From a virus, in IMG/VR virus record IMGVR_UViG_3300041411_000074, positions 1 to 64,000 of that record: a stretch of 64,000 nucleotides of DNA; one strand, given 5' to 3'. Under the pieces are notes generated by a model. The model saw only the letters and a list, made by a program, of their open reading frames with translations, was not told the origin of the DNA and searched no databases. A program made the position numbers and the translations under genes. This document shows positions 39,351 to 47,043 of the stretch, piece by piece. Each line of letters starts with the position of its first letter. The stretch's first letter is position 1.

Positions 39351-39379
39351 ACTATAGCGAAAGGCTTACACAGCGTCAA
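39351..39379 (-). promoter_or_regulatory. sigma70-like promoter
   Basis: -35 TTGACG (39374-39379), 17-bp spacer, -10 TATAGT (39351-39356). It serves the 38607-39225 pair. Confidence 0.78.
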
Positions 39380-39397
39380 GCAATTTCTGAAAAGATT

Positions 39398-39655
39398 TTA
39401 CGAATTGTAAATTAACCCTTTAGAAACAAGCACTTGCTCAATACTTCCAAGGTTGATAGCGTAAGCTTTAGCCTCAGCTGTAGGATACGCAACATCAAAA
39501 TCAATATCCTCAGCAAACCACAGGTGGCTATCTAGAAACCCTTCCAGTGTGCTGACAGGAAGGTTTGAGTAAGCTAGACAGTCCAACAAGGCTTCGTTGT
39601 GAACACCTTCCACTTTCAGAGATTCCAAAGCTTGCTTGATTTCTTTAACGATCAT
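39398..39655 (-). CDS. hypothetical protein
   Basis: 85 aa after AGGAG. Helical N-terminus (IVKEIKQALESLKVEG), then HLWFAEDIDFDVAYPTAEAK. Its stop abuts the 39374 promoter. Unknown. Confidence 0.65.
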   Translation of the reverse strand: MIVKEIKQALESLKVEGVHNEALLDCLAYSNLPVSTLEGFLDSHLWFAEDIDFDVAYPTAEAKAYAINLGSIEQVLVSKGLIYNS

Positions 39656-39797
39656 TTTATGAAGCTCCTACGTTGTGTGTGTTGACTCGTTTGTGTTACA
39701 GATTCAGAGCCTGTGTAAAGTTGGTGAGAGGCTCTGTTAAGGTGATGATACGCTTGTCGGATCCCATAGCAAGGGGTGTTTCACGAAATTATCACAT

Positions 39798-39956
39798 TTA
39801 TTTTCGAGCCCGTTTCCATGCAGCATTAAGAATTTGTAGCGTCTCATCTTCCTCTTTTGTACGGTGTGCAGGCTCAGAGGATGCTTCCAATTGATTGAGG
39901 ATCAACCAAAGCTGTTTTTCTGTAAGTCTCACGAGTACAGCTTTGTCTCCAATCAT
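39798..39956 (-). CDS. hypothetical protein
   Basis: 52 aa: VRLTEKQLWLILNQLEAS helix, acidic loop, basic end (WKRARK). GGAGAGA before the ATG. Unknown. Confidence 0.6.
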   Translation of the reverse strand: MIGDKAVLVRLTEKQLWLILNQLEASSEPAHRTKEEDETLQILNAAWKRARK

Positions 39957-40002
39957 CTTTCTCTCCTAAAACATTAATTTAAATTATCAAAACACCATCT
40001 CT

Positions 40003-40269
40003 TTAAAACATCCCAGTTATTTTATGCCATTGTTCTTCTACAAACTTGACACCTTCTAAATAATCGTGATCATCATTTCGATTAACCACATCCTCAGATT
40101 TCCACTCAATCCAATGTGCAATCCACTGTTCCAATCCAATGACACTCAAATCACATGCATACAGACCTTCGCTGATTGCATCTTTAAAGCTTTCTGATTC
40201 TGTCGATTCATTTAAGACAGTTTGCAAGCGTTCTTTTAGTTGCTGAAGAGGATTAATTCTGTTATTCAC
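40003..40269 (-). CDS. hypothetical protein
   Basis: 88 aa from GTG with GCAGGAG upstream, overlapping the end of the GC-rich gene (GTGA). Helical; WIAHWIEWKSEDVV. AT-rich unlike its upstream neighbour. Confidence 0.6.
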   Translation of the reverse strand: MNNRINPLQQLKERLQTVLNESTESESFKDAISEGLYACDLSVIGLEQWIAHWIEWKSEDVVNRNDDHDYLEGVKFVEEQWHKITGMF

Positions 40270-40493
40270 TGGTTCAGCTCCTGCCTCTCGACGATAGGCT
40301 CGATCTTCCCAAGACAATCACGCTTCGATTCGGGCCATGTTCTGACGACCTCGGCGCATTGCTTGCAGTGTTCGGCAAGCGTTGGCTCGGCGGCAGGGGC
40401 AGCGAGGAGGAGTCGAAGTTCTTGGAATGCTGACATATCAGCCGCTGCCAGCCTCTCCGCAAGCTCTTGCGTGATTTCAAATTTACTGCTCAT
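40266..40493 (-). CDS. GC-rich hypothetical gene, Pseudomonas-phage style
   Basis: 75 aa: ITQELAERLAAADMSAFQEL, Ala/Leu/Arg-rich, ending VERQELNQ. Its codons are strongly G/C-ending, unlike nearly all other genes here. Similar ELRRLLAAP...VERQE proteins occur in GC-rich Pseudomonas phages. Probably acquired recently. Confidence 0.65.
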   Translation of the reverse strand: MSSKFEITQELAERLAAADMSAFQELRLLLAAPAAEPTLAEHCKQCAEVVRTWPESKRDCLGKIEPIVERQELNQ

Positions 40494-40768
40494 TCGCTTG
40501 CTCCCGATTCGGTGGGCTTGAGGGCTGCGTCGATCAATTCACCCAAATAATCGTTCGGTCTATCGCAGCGATTGCGAGCCCGCCCAAGCAGGTTTTCCAA
40601 TTTCTTATTCCGCTGCTCAGCGGCTGTAAGGCGCTGAATCAGATCAAGTCTTTCGTTCAGACCATCCATGTAAATTTCATTGATACCGTCCAGCTCTTCC
40701 CGCAGCCCAGACAGTTGATCTTTCAATAATTTATTTTCAATTTCCACAATATTTCTCCTTTTACTCAT
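40490..40768 (-). CDS. GC-rich coiled-coil protein
   Basis: 92 aa after AGGAG. Long coiled coil (IENKLLKDQLSGLREELDGI, LDLIQRLTAAEQRNKKLENL), basic GRARNRCDRP, then acidic tail. Coupled by ATGA to the gene at 40493, with which it shares the high GC content. Confidence 0.65.
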   Translation of the reverse strand: MSKRRNIVEIENKLLKDQLSGLREELDGINEIYMDGLNERLDLIQRLTAAEQRNKKLENLLGRARNRCDRPNDYLGELIDAALKPTESGASE

Positions 40769-40788
40769 TTGATTAACAACCTATCCAA

Positions 40789-40817
40789 ACAATACCCCAA
40801 TTTCCCCAACAAAACAA
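40789..40817 (-). promoter_or_regulatory. possible promoter of the GC-rich pair
   Basis: -35 TTGTTT (40812-40817), 17-bp spacer, -10 TATTGT (40789-40794). Confidence 0.45.
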
Positions 40818-40899
40818 CCTTTTCATGCAGCTTTTTCGTATGTTTAAGCCACGTTAGGGCTTAATTGATACAAGGGCAAGCCTTGACAATAACCTCTGT

Positions 40900-41214
40900 T
40901 TAATTCCACTCCAAAACACTATTCTTCAATGTCTGCATTAATTCTTTATAATCCATCTCACCGGGCTCGTGATATTTCTTCAAAGATTCTTCCAACCACA
41001 AAGCTTCCACACCATCACATTCTATGAAATCCACAAGAGGAGTGCCTAGAATGTAGGCGTGTCCTTCATTTGTGTAGATCGTTTGTCCTGTAAGTCTGCA
41101 CACAAAATCTTCATTAGCTTCAATGATGGCTTCGATAATATAGAATCCATTATGTTCCGATAAGAGTTTACTTTGTAGGATTACCCTCTCTCCGATGCTA
41201 AAGAGGTGATTCAT
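40900..41214 (-). CDS. hypothetical protein
   Basis: 104 aa: SH3-like start (FSIGERVILQSKLLSEHNGF) as in small phage binding proteins, then an acidic helical end. Coupled by ATGA. Unknown. Confidence 0.65.
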   Translation of the reverse strand: MNHLFSIGERVILQSKLLSEHNGFYIIEAIIEANEDFVCRLTGQTIYTNEGHAYILGTPLVDFIECDGVEALWLEESLKKYHEPGEMDYKELMQTLKNSVLEWN

Positions 41215-41396
41215 ACCCTTTCCTCTTTAGTCAATACACGCTGGCTGACATTGCCCACAACATACGCACTAATGATAACCATTGTCAATGACTGGAACAC
41301 ATCTGGTGGGAGCGTACCATTCCATAAACACACGAAGAATAGAAGTTGTGTAGTGGAGATTAGAATAAACTTACGAGATAGGAATTTATCAATCAT
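41211..41396 (-). CDS. two-helix membrane protein
   Basis: 61 aa from the ATG with GAGG 9 nt upstream (another ATG at 41405). Segments FILISTTQLLFFVCLW and TMVIISAYVVGNV. It could be holin-like by size, but no lysis genes are nearby. Confidence 0.6.
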   Translation of the reverse strand: MIDKFLSRKFILISTTQLLFFVCLWNGTLPPDVFQSLTMVIISAYVVGNVSQRVLTKEERV

Positions 41397-41574
41397 TTTG
41401 TTCATCCTCATAATAAAATTTCACTTTAAGCTTTTTATCCAAGTCGTGAAACTCTTCCCAACCTGAGTCTTTATATTTCTCATACCAGAAATTAGAAACA
41501 TACTCTTGAAGGGCTTCACCGTATTCATCAAAAGCTTCTTCATACCAGTCAACCAACAGTTCGCGATTGCTCAC
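41389..41574 (-). CDS. acidic hypothetical protein
   Basis: 61 aa, acidic and aromatic (WYEEAFDEYGEALQEYVSNF). Coupled on both sides. Unknown. Confidence 0.6.
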   Translation of the reverse strand: MSNRELLVDWYEEAFDEYGEALQEYVSNFWYEKYKDSGWEEFHDLDKKLKVKFYYEDEQND

Positions 41575-41789
41575 GCTTCAACCTCCTCTTCAATAACTTG
41601 CCCAAACACATTAGCCAAAACATATTCCCTACATGCCTTGTCAAACCTGAAACGACACTGTTTAAGCTCTTCGCGGCAAAGTATGTACTCAAGGCTATTA
41701 TCTAGCGAACTTTTCGACTTTGCATAGGCACTTTCTGCCTGCTGGAGACGTTCTAGTAGTTCGGTAAGGTGGTTCATAGGGTTTGTCAT
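41571..41789 (-). CDS. hypothetical helical protein
   Basis: 72 aa, long helices (HLTELLERLQQAESAYAKSK), two Cys. ATGA junctions on both ends. Unknown. Confidence 0.6.
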   Translation of the reverse strand: MTNPMNHLTELLERLQQAESAYAKSKSSLDNSLEYILCREELKQCRFRFDKACREYVLANVFGQVIEEEVEA

Positions 41790-41965
41790 TCTGGCGCCCC
41801 TTTCTGCTCTTTATACACCAGATATTTAAGGTATTGAGCAACATCAAATAGCTGCTCATCGTCCTCTAAATCCATATCAGGGATACAGATGTTTGCTGTT
41901 CCAACAGAAGCTGTCATCTCAAAGGCAAGCTTGAGAATGGCTACTTGCATCTCTTGTTCATTCAT
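41786..41965 (-). CDS. hypothetical protein
   Basis: 59 aa from the ATG after GGAG; acidic middle (DMDLEDDEQLFDVAQYLKYL). Unknown. Confidence 0.6.
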   Translation of the reverse strand: MNEQEMQVAILKLAFEMTASVGTANICIPDMDLEDDEQLFDVAQYLKYLVYKEQKGAPE

Positions 41966-42114
41966 TTGTGAACTCCAATAATTCGTGTTGTACGAGCCAC
42001 ACATTCCCACTCATCGAAATCTAGGAAATGATACCCTGAAACTTTACTCCACACAAGCAGAGTTTTATCTTTGATAGGCTGATTTGTGTATTCTTCAAAG
42101 TCTTTGATGTTCAT
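41962..42114 (-). CDS. hypothetical protein
   Basis: 50 aa: DFEEYTNQPIKDKTLLVWSK, one Cys. Coupled on both sides (ATGA). Unknown. Confidence 0.55.
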   Translation of the reverse strand: MNIKDFEEYTNQPIKDKTLLVWSKVSGYHFLDFDEWECVARTTRIIGVHK

Positions 42115-42266
42115 TTCACCAATCCTTTTGCAAAGTCCATTGCATCAGAAATGTTAGAGAATGTTTTAGAAACGTCTTTAGAACGTACAGTCCAGACATT
42201 CTCTTTATTCTTGAATGGGAGAATTCCCAAACCGTTCATGGTCATTAGTTGGGTTGAGGCGTTCAT
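42111..42266 (-). CDS. hypothetical protein
   Basis: 51 aa, strand-turn-helix (NVWTVRSKDVSKTFSNISDA). Coupled on both sides. Unknown. Confidence 0.55.
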   Translation of the reverse strand: MNASTQLMTMNGLGILPFKNKENVWTVRSKDVSKTFSNISDAMDFAKGLVK

Positions 42267-42487
42267 TTGGTTTCATCCTTTAAGATTGCAATATCAATTA
42301 GACGAACAAGTTCTGTGCTAGCTGTTTCAATATTACTCTGCTCGTCAAAGAATGTCAGCCACTCATTCGAGAGACTAATAAAAGGTGTGCCGGATGCGAT
42401 TAGGAAAGCTTCCCAACGAATAGAGTTTTGAATCTGTTCAGCAGATGGACGCTTTGCTACTGATACTCGCTTAGTTTTTACTGACAT
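42263..42487 (-). CDS. hypothetical protein
   Basis: 74 aa, basic N-terminus (SVKTKRVSVAKRPSAEQIQN), then helices. GGGGAGAA precedes the ATG. Unknown. Confidence 0.6.
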   Translation of the reverse strand: MSVKTKRVSVAKRPSAEQIQNSIRWEAFLIASGTPFISLSNEWLTFFDEQSNIETASTELVRLIDIAILKDETK

Positions 42488-42499
42488 AACATTCTCCCC

Positions 42500-42706
42500 T
42501 TAGTACTTATGAATCGTTATGGAATTATCTACGGATTTATTTGAATTTAAATTTCTTATAAAACCTGTTGCTTCTTCTAGACTCCAAAATACTGTATTGT
42601 AGTAACCAATTCCATGCATCCCACTCTTAAAATTAAGCCAAAACAACCACAAAAACTTATACTGAGGATAATACTTATTTCCTACTTGTTTTATACGATA
42701 ATTCAT
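42500..42706 (-). CDS. hypothetical protein
   Basis: 68 aa from the ATG after AGAGGG; the longer frame lacks a start site. Aromatic (QYKFLWLFWLNFKSGMHGIG). Unknown. Confidence 0.55.
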   Translation of the reverse strand: MNYRIKQVGNKYYPQYKFLWLFWLNFKSGMHGIGYYNTVFWSLEEATGFIRNLNSNKSVDNSITIHKY

Positions 42707-42769
42707 AACATTCCCTCTTAAATTCCTGTGATGTATTGCTATCTTTAGATAAATATCTTTGATAGCCGT

Positions 42770-42798
42770 ATTGTCTCTGTTTTGGTACAGGCTGTCAA
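42770..42798 (-). promoter_or_regulatory. sigma70-like promoter
   Basis: -35 TTGACA (42793-42798), 17-bp spacer, -10 GACAAT (42770-42775). Confidence 0.65.
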
Positions 42799-43001
42799 CA
42801 ATTATTTGAAAGCTCTTCCAAAACAAATTCCCAACCATTTCGACGTTGTAGATCAAACTTAACCAATTCGTACATTCGGCAAAGGGTTGTTGTCTTAATC
42901 CTAATCGTTGCACCTTCGCTATCTGTAAAGGTGCTGTAATACTGATTAGGATTTGCCGATACATAGTCCTCAACTGTCAAACCATTACCTGTGAGCTTCA
43001 T
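42795..43001 (-). CDS. hypothetical protein
   Basis: 68 aa from the ATG after GAGGAGAAAG. SANPNQYYSTFTDSEGATIR then a helix. Its stop overlaps the following promoter's -35. Unknown. Confidence 0.6.
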   Translation of the reverse strand: MKLTGNGLTVEDYVSANPNQYYSTFTDSEGATIRIKTTTLCRMYELVKFDLQRRNGWEFVLEELSNNC

Positions 43002-43171
43002 GCTGCTTTCTCCTCGTTGTTGACAAACCACTTACACCCATCATTAGGATTCTTGCAAGCTACAGGCATACAAAGATAAGCCTGATAACGAGGCAAAGGA
43101 ATCTGCGTGAAACGTTTACAAGCGGTCTTGCGGACACAATCTGTACCCTCGCACATAACGAGATTTGTCAT
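42998..43171 (-). CDS. Cys-rich small protein
   Basis: 57 aa with six Cys (CEGTDCVRKTACKRF, CMPVACKNPNDGC): two clusters suitable for zinc. This C-x(4)-C-x(5)-C-x-R-F arrangement recurs in phage small proteins. Unknown role. Confidence 0.6.
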   Translation of the reverse strand: MTNLVMCEGTDCVRKTACKRFTQIPLPRYQAYLCMPVACKNPNDGCKWFVNNEEKAA

Positions 43172-43335
43172 TGTTCATCCTCATAAGTAACTTCAAACCA
43201 ATATTCATGATTAGGAAACTCAACACCTAGTTTCCTAACCTCTTCCCGTGCTTCCGTTTCATCTGTAATGTGATCACTACAGAATACCACATCCATATTC
43301 TTATCTTCGTAATAGATTTCGTAGATGTTACTCAT
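43168..43335 (-). CDS. hypothetical protein
   Basis: 55 aa, beta-alpha-beta-like (IYEIYYEDKNMDVVFCSDH...EYWFEVTYEDE), acidic. Coupled on both sides. Unknown. Confidence 0.55.
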   Translation of the reverse strand: MSNIYEIYYEDKNMDVVFCSDHITDETEAREEVRKLGVEFPNHEYWFEVTYEDEQ

Positions 43336-43487
43336 CCCTCTTCTCCCAAATCAAATTCAAGCGCTTCAATAATCTTCTCAATATCGTCTGTCACAGAATA
43401 ATCGTAGTGCAATTCTTTCTCCAACAAATGTTTAGCATTTTGGAGGAGAGTGATAGTGTCGAGTATTGTTTGTTTACGTTGGGTCAT
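43332..43487 (-). CDS. hypothetical helical protein
   Basis: 51 aa, helical (RKQTILDTITLLQNAKHLLE), acidic end. Coupled on both sides. Unknown. Confidence 0.55.
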   Translation of the reverse strand: MTQRKQTILDTITLLQNAKHLLEKELHYDYSVTDDIEKIIEALEFDLGEEG

Positions 43488-43696
43488 TTTTCAGCCTCCA
43501 TATTAGGACGTGCTGTCCACTGCCACTCCTTACAGTTTTCTTGCCAAGCTTCTTGAAACCAATCGTCTGTATTTTCAAGACATGCATAATACTTCCCATC
43601 ACCTTCATCTTTGTAGAACCATGCTGCACAGACAAGTCCTGTAGACGGTTGATACCATTGTGCTTCTTTTGGGGCTTTGTTCCAATTGATATTCAT
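43484..43696 (-). CDS. hypothetical protein
   Basis: 70 aa, Trp-rich (eight Trp; PKEAQWYQPSTGLVCAAWFY). GAGGAGACGAA precedes the ATG. Unknown. Confidence 0.6.
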   Translation of the reverse strand: MNINWNKAPKEAQWYQPSTGLVCAAWFYKDEGDGKYYACLENTDDWFQEAWQENCKEWQWTARPNMEAEK

Positions 43697-43911
43697 TTCG
43701 TCTCCTCTTTCAATACAAATTTAGCACTATTATTACACAGAACATGGTTCGGATCAAGAGTTCGTGCAACAAACCTGTCTACACCATCATTCTTTGAACA
43801 AAACTCTTCAGCCTTTGACCACTCTTCAGGGGTGATGCGAATACTAGATGAGTTAACACCTAGAAAGATACCAGACAGAAATACACAGAACCAACCAAAT
43901 AATTCGCCCAT
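43693..43911 (-). CDS. membrane-anchored or exported protein
   Basis: 72 aa from the ATG after AAGGAC. Hydrophobic start (LFGWFCVFLSGIFLGVNSS), then a polar domain with two Cys; signal-anchor or exported. Confidence 0.55.
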   Translation of the reverse strand: MGELFGWFCVFLSGIFLGVNSSSIRITPEEWSKAEEFCSKNDGVDRFVARTLDPNHVLCNNSAKFVLKEETK

Positions 43912-43912
43912 T

Positions 43913-44170
43913 TTAATTGTCCTTTGTACCAAGTTGAAGGAATCTTTTATTGTAGCAAGGGTGCTGCTCTTTTACAAACTGATTGGTAGTGAAGTCTGTG
44001 TATTCAAAATGCCGACCACAACCATAAGATTCATCACTAGGATCAAACTCTTCAGTTGTAACATTGCCACCTTGATCATAATAACTTGTACCAGATGAGT
44101 GGTGCAATACTTCTACGATTGCTTCTTGGTCCTGTGTCTCAAGCCATTTGATAAAGTCTTTAACATTCAT
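43913..44170 (-). CDS. conserved phage protein of unknown function
   Basis: 85 aa: FIKWLETQDQEAIVEVLHHS, then TSYYDQGGNVTTEEFDP. This opening and the YYDQGGN loop recur in a small phage protein family with no assigned role. Coupled by ATGA. Confidence 0.7.
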   Translation of the reverse strand: MNVKDFIKWLETQDQEAIVEVLHHSSGTSYYDQGGNVTTEEFDPSDESYGCGRHFEYTDFTTNQFVKEQHPCYNKRFLQLGTKDN

Positions 44171-44667
44171 TTCTCGTTCTCCAATTCATCAATCTTATCA
44201 CTCAACGAGAGCAACCGACTTTCAATGTACTCTTTCTGAGACAACAAGTCGTTATATTCTTTCACATACTTCTTCAGCACTGCTGCATTACTAACCTCAT
44301 TCCCTTTAGGTTTAGCCCACTTCTTCGTACACTGATACCCTACAAACACAATGCCTTCGTAATCATCTTTAGCATATTCATGCACAAATTCATAGTCATT
44401 CAGGTTGCAGATGAATTCTAAATCAAATCTTCCAACATCAATGTATTTAGAATATTCACGAGCCAACCCTTCGTGTGTGAAAATGTTTGTGTCTTCTTTG
44501 CCATCTTTGAAAGGCCAGTAGTTGTACGTGTCGATTAGGACAATATCACCGTGATCGTCTGTGCGAGCTACGCAGCGACGATCACGACACCAATAAGGGT
44601 CTGATGAAGGGCCGAGGTTAGGTTTCCAACTGTATGAAAAGTAATCACCATCTTTAATTTCTTTCAT
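44167..44667 (-). CDS. hypothetical protein
   Basis: 166 aa: N-terminal domain with aromatic and Asp residues (YFSYSWKPNLGPSSDPYWC), C-terminal coiled coil (ESRLLSLSDKIDELENEK). Coupled on both sides. Unknown. Confidence 0.6.
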   Translation of the reverse strand: MKEIKDGDYFSYSWKPNLGPSSDPYWCRDRRCVARTDDHGDIVLIDTYNYWPFKDGKEDTNIFTHEGLAREYSKYIDVGRFDLEFICNLNDYEFVHEYAKDDYEGIVFVGYQCTKKWAKPKGNEVSNAAVLKKYVKEYNDLLSQKEYIESRLLSLSDKIDELENEK

Positions 44668-45059
44668 TTCATCTCTCCCAAACGTTCATTGATACGTTGA
44701 CGACTAATTTCAATAGCTTCTTGTGTAGGAACATAATCTCCAAACCACCAGTTATTGATTCCTTCAATCAAACTGTCTTTTTCAATAGGATTTACTTTAT
44801 ATCCACGACTGACAGCTTCATTGCACAGAGAGTAATACCTCTTGGTGATGAAGTCAAGCTTATCATACAGAAACAAAACATGACCTGTACCCATTGTGTA
44901 AGCTGATGGCTGCTTGATCTTATCTTTGAAATTGTACTTGTTAATCTTACGAGCTTGTGCTTTGCGGACTAGACCAAAGACACGAGTGATCTCATGCAAT
45001 TCTCCGAGCAAGTGCTTATTGTGCAATTCAGATGGTGCGATAACATTGATTCTTGTCAT
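44664..45059 (-). CDS. denV: pyrimidine dimer DNA glycosylase (T4 DenV-like)
   Basis: 131 aa; the ATG at 45059 places Thr directly after Met, as the mechanism requires. MTRINVIAPSEL, H16, E20/E23 in LLGELHEITRVFG, VRKAQARK, then TGHVLFLYDKLDFITKR and a GDYVPTQEAIEISRQR segment match T4 endonuclease V, whose Thr2 amino group and Glu23 cut UV dimers. It is slightly shorter at the C-terminus than T4 DenV. It likely repairs phage and host DNA. First gene behind the 45093 promoter. Confidence 0.9.
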   Translation of the reverse strand: MTRINVIAPSELHNKHLLGELHEITRVFGLVRKAQARKINKYNFKDKIKQPSAYTMGTGHVLFLYDKLDFITKRYYSLCNEAVSRGYKVNPIEKDSLIEGINNWWFGDYVPTQEAIEISRQRINERLGEMK

Positions 45060-45092
45060 GACAAAGCTTCTGTGTGAGTAGCTGATGTGAGA

Positions 45093-45128
45093 ATCATACA
45101 GACAAAAGAAAAGGCCGTCAAGCGGCCT
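45093..45128 (-). promoter_or_regulatory. promoter overlapping a terminator hairpin
   Basis: -35 TTGACG (45116-45121), 17-bp spacer, -10 TATGAT (45093-45098). The hairpin GGCCG/CGGCC (45113-45127), followed leftward by TTTTCTTTT, carries the -35 in its loop and ends the upstream unit. Confidence 0.78.
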
Positions 45129-45157
45129 GTGGGGTTGGGGTAGCATATAAAATAAAT

Positions 45158-45376
45158 TTATTTTAATGTGCATATCTCTTCGTTCAAGTGTAGGACTGTG
45201 ATACTCCCTCTAAAAAGCTTTACTTCAAACTCTCCGTTGTGACTATTTCTGCTTTCTATTCGTGAACGTAACAATGCCACCAAACGGTCATCGATTGCTT
45301 CTCCAAAGTGCTCTTCTAAGAACTTAGAGATGACCGTTTTTAAATAGAACCTTCTTTTCATCTCCACTTTGTTCAT
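45158..45376 (-). CDS. hypothetical protein
   Basis: 72 aa, basic helical N-terminus (MNKVEMKRRFYLKTVISKFL), beta end. Coupled (ATGA). It ends 30 bp before the terminator hairpin. Unknown. Confidence 0.6.
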   Translation of the reverse strand: MNKVEMKRRFYLKTVISKFLEEHFGEAIDDRLVALLRSRIESRNSHNGEFEVKLFRGSITVLHLNEEICTLK

Positions 45377-45606
45377 TTAAAATCTTCCTCTGTAATTTTA
45401 GGATATTCCACTTCCATAACACGAGCCTGAATGTCATCACGAAACCTAAACCACTCTTGTTCTGTGCTTGAGTACCAGAAGGAAACGTTGTTAACTCTCT
45501 TTACGTAGTTTAGTTCTGTGAATATACCAAGCTCATCATAAACAGAGACGAAGCATTCAGACCAGAAATCGTTTGGTAGATCTGTTGGTTTTATCCAATT
45601 GTTCAT
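45373..45606 (-). CDS. hypothetical protein
   Basis: 77 aa, NNWIKPTDLPNDFWSECFVS, resembling small DUF551-like phage proteins loosely. Coupled to the polymerase-like gene (TAATG) and the next gene. Confidence 0.6.
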   Translation of the reverse strand: MNNWIKPTDLPNDFWSECFVSVYDELGIFTELNYVKRVNNVSFWYSSTEQEWFRFRDDIQARVMEVEYPKITEEDFK

Positions 45607-46961
45607 TATTTCTTACTCACAAAGCAAAATTGATTATCACCCACTTCCTCTTTCCATGCATTCAGCATAATAGAGTGGAGTTTGTCTTCAGCACTTGCAC
45701 GACAGATGAAACTGTCATGATAAATCAAAAGGTTTTCTCCTTCTTGAATCATGTCTGATACTACACGGGCTGCAATATTGCTGTCAATATTCATCAGTCG
45801 CATACCGGCATCAGTATAGAAATAATCTTCAATCAAATAATTATGTTTACGAATAGCCTCACAAACGTCTAGCACTTTGGTAGGTTTGATAATCCCAACA
45901 AACTTCTTATCTTGATCTTTCTTTTTAGTGTCTTGGAACAGCTTATTACTTACTGCGCTAACTGCTCCTGTACGATCAATTGCGTTAATAGAGATGAGCA
46001 AAGCTACTTTAGCCAGATTGCGCACAGGATCATATGTAGTCAAGCCATACTTTTCTTTGTGGTCATCAATCATTTCCTGATCAATCTTTACAATCTCTGA
46101 AAGATCAGCACCATATGGCTTGAAGTCTCGACCAATAATATCCCAAACATTGCAGTCATACCCTCCACTTAGATTCAGCCGTTCTAAACAGAGCATCGGG
46201 TGGATTGATGAGTAGTCGAGTTCACAAACAGATTCCCCACCAAATGTCAGATACTTAGAACGATATTTCTCAGGAAGAAGCTGCACGCCGCCACCTGATA
46301 CAAAGAAGCGTCCAGACTCTTGCAGACTATTGCTGTATACACGTTTGTACTCAACTGTTGCAACACGTTTGCCTTTGAATTCAATACTAGCGTCTTTCAA
46401 GCTGTCGTTTAACACTTTAACACCCTCTCTCAGTGTGGTGATACCATTACGTCCACGAAGGGACTTGTTTTCACCTGTCTTTCTGTTACGAATTTCAATC
46501 ATTTCATCAGCCTCAGTGTTAGGCATCAATACTAAATCAATTGTATCCCACAAAGCAAGGTATTTTTCTTTAAATTGTACAAAAGATTTAACTGTTTTGG
46601 TTGGATTACCTTTGGTATCTGTTTCTTTTACAAATCCTTTATAAATGTCAATAAACTGACACTCCTCTAGATGGTAGAGAAGGGCAGTCACAACACGATA
46701 ACCAATGTTTTGATCATTAGAGCTATAGTAATTAGAAGATAATGAGATATAGAAGCCTCCAGCTTTGTTCCTAACTGCCTTAGCACTATTAGTTACAAAC
46801 CAACGGATAGCTTTCTCCCACCTACCATCTGTAACAGTAAGGAGATACTTCACTACACCCTCATACCATACACTTCTGTGATAATACAAGCTACTATCTG
46901 TATTAGTAATCATAGCTTCATACATCTGAAGATCATTCATCTCTCTTAAATCATAAATCAT
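45606..46961 (-). CDS. orphan family A-like polymerase (palm only, function unknown)
   Basis: 451 aa. The N-terminal part (about 1-145) may be winged-helix. The rest has a palm-like motif order: ESGRFFVSGGGVQLLP (215-230), motif A CELDYSSIHPMLCL (Asp249), motif B-like RNLAKVALLISINA (Arg314, Lys318), and motif C-like LLIYHDSFIC (His415, Asp416). This matches family A polymerases in order but lacks the 3'-5' exonuclease and most of the fingers. It is distinct from the 703-aa polymerase at 53729. Similar GRF...E-DYS..H...HDS proteins occur in plasmids and phages without known function. Primer or RNA synthesis are options. Confidence 0.6.
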   Translation of the reverse strand: MIYDLREMNDLQMYEAMITNTDSSLYYHRSVWYEGVVKYLLTVTDGRWEKAIRWFVTNSAKAVRNKAGGFYISLSSNYYSSNDQNIGYRVVTALLYHLEECQFIDIYKGFVKETDTKGNPTKTVKSFVQFKEKYLALWDTIDLVLMPNTEADEMIEIRNRKTGENKSLRGRNGITTLREGVKVLNDSLKDASIEFKGKRVATVEYKRVYSNSLQESGRFFVSGGGVQLLPEKYRSKYLTFGGESVCELDYSSIHPMLCLERLNLSGGYDCNVWDIIGRDFKPYGADLSEIVKIDQEMIDDHKEKYGLTTYDPVRNLAKVALLISINAIDRTGAVSAVSNKLFQDTKKKDQDKKFVGIIKPTKVLDVCEAIRKHNYLIEDYFYTDAGMRLMNIDSNIAARVVSDMIQEGENLLIYHDSFICRASAEDKLHSIMLNAWKEEVGDNQFCFVSKK

Positions 46962-47043
46962 AGACTCGATATCCGGTAATGGTCTTATATAACATTTACA
47001 CCTCTAGGCCACGTAATACAAGGCTCTCAGGAAAAGAAATCAT

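Noticed and set aside
43466-44098. 210-codon frame on the + strand
   Set aside because: It crosses three coupled - strand genes with ribosome sites and has low-complexity Leu/Phe/Ile-rich content typical of antisense shadows.
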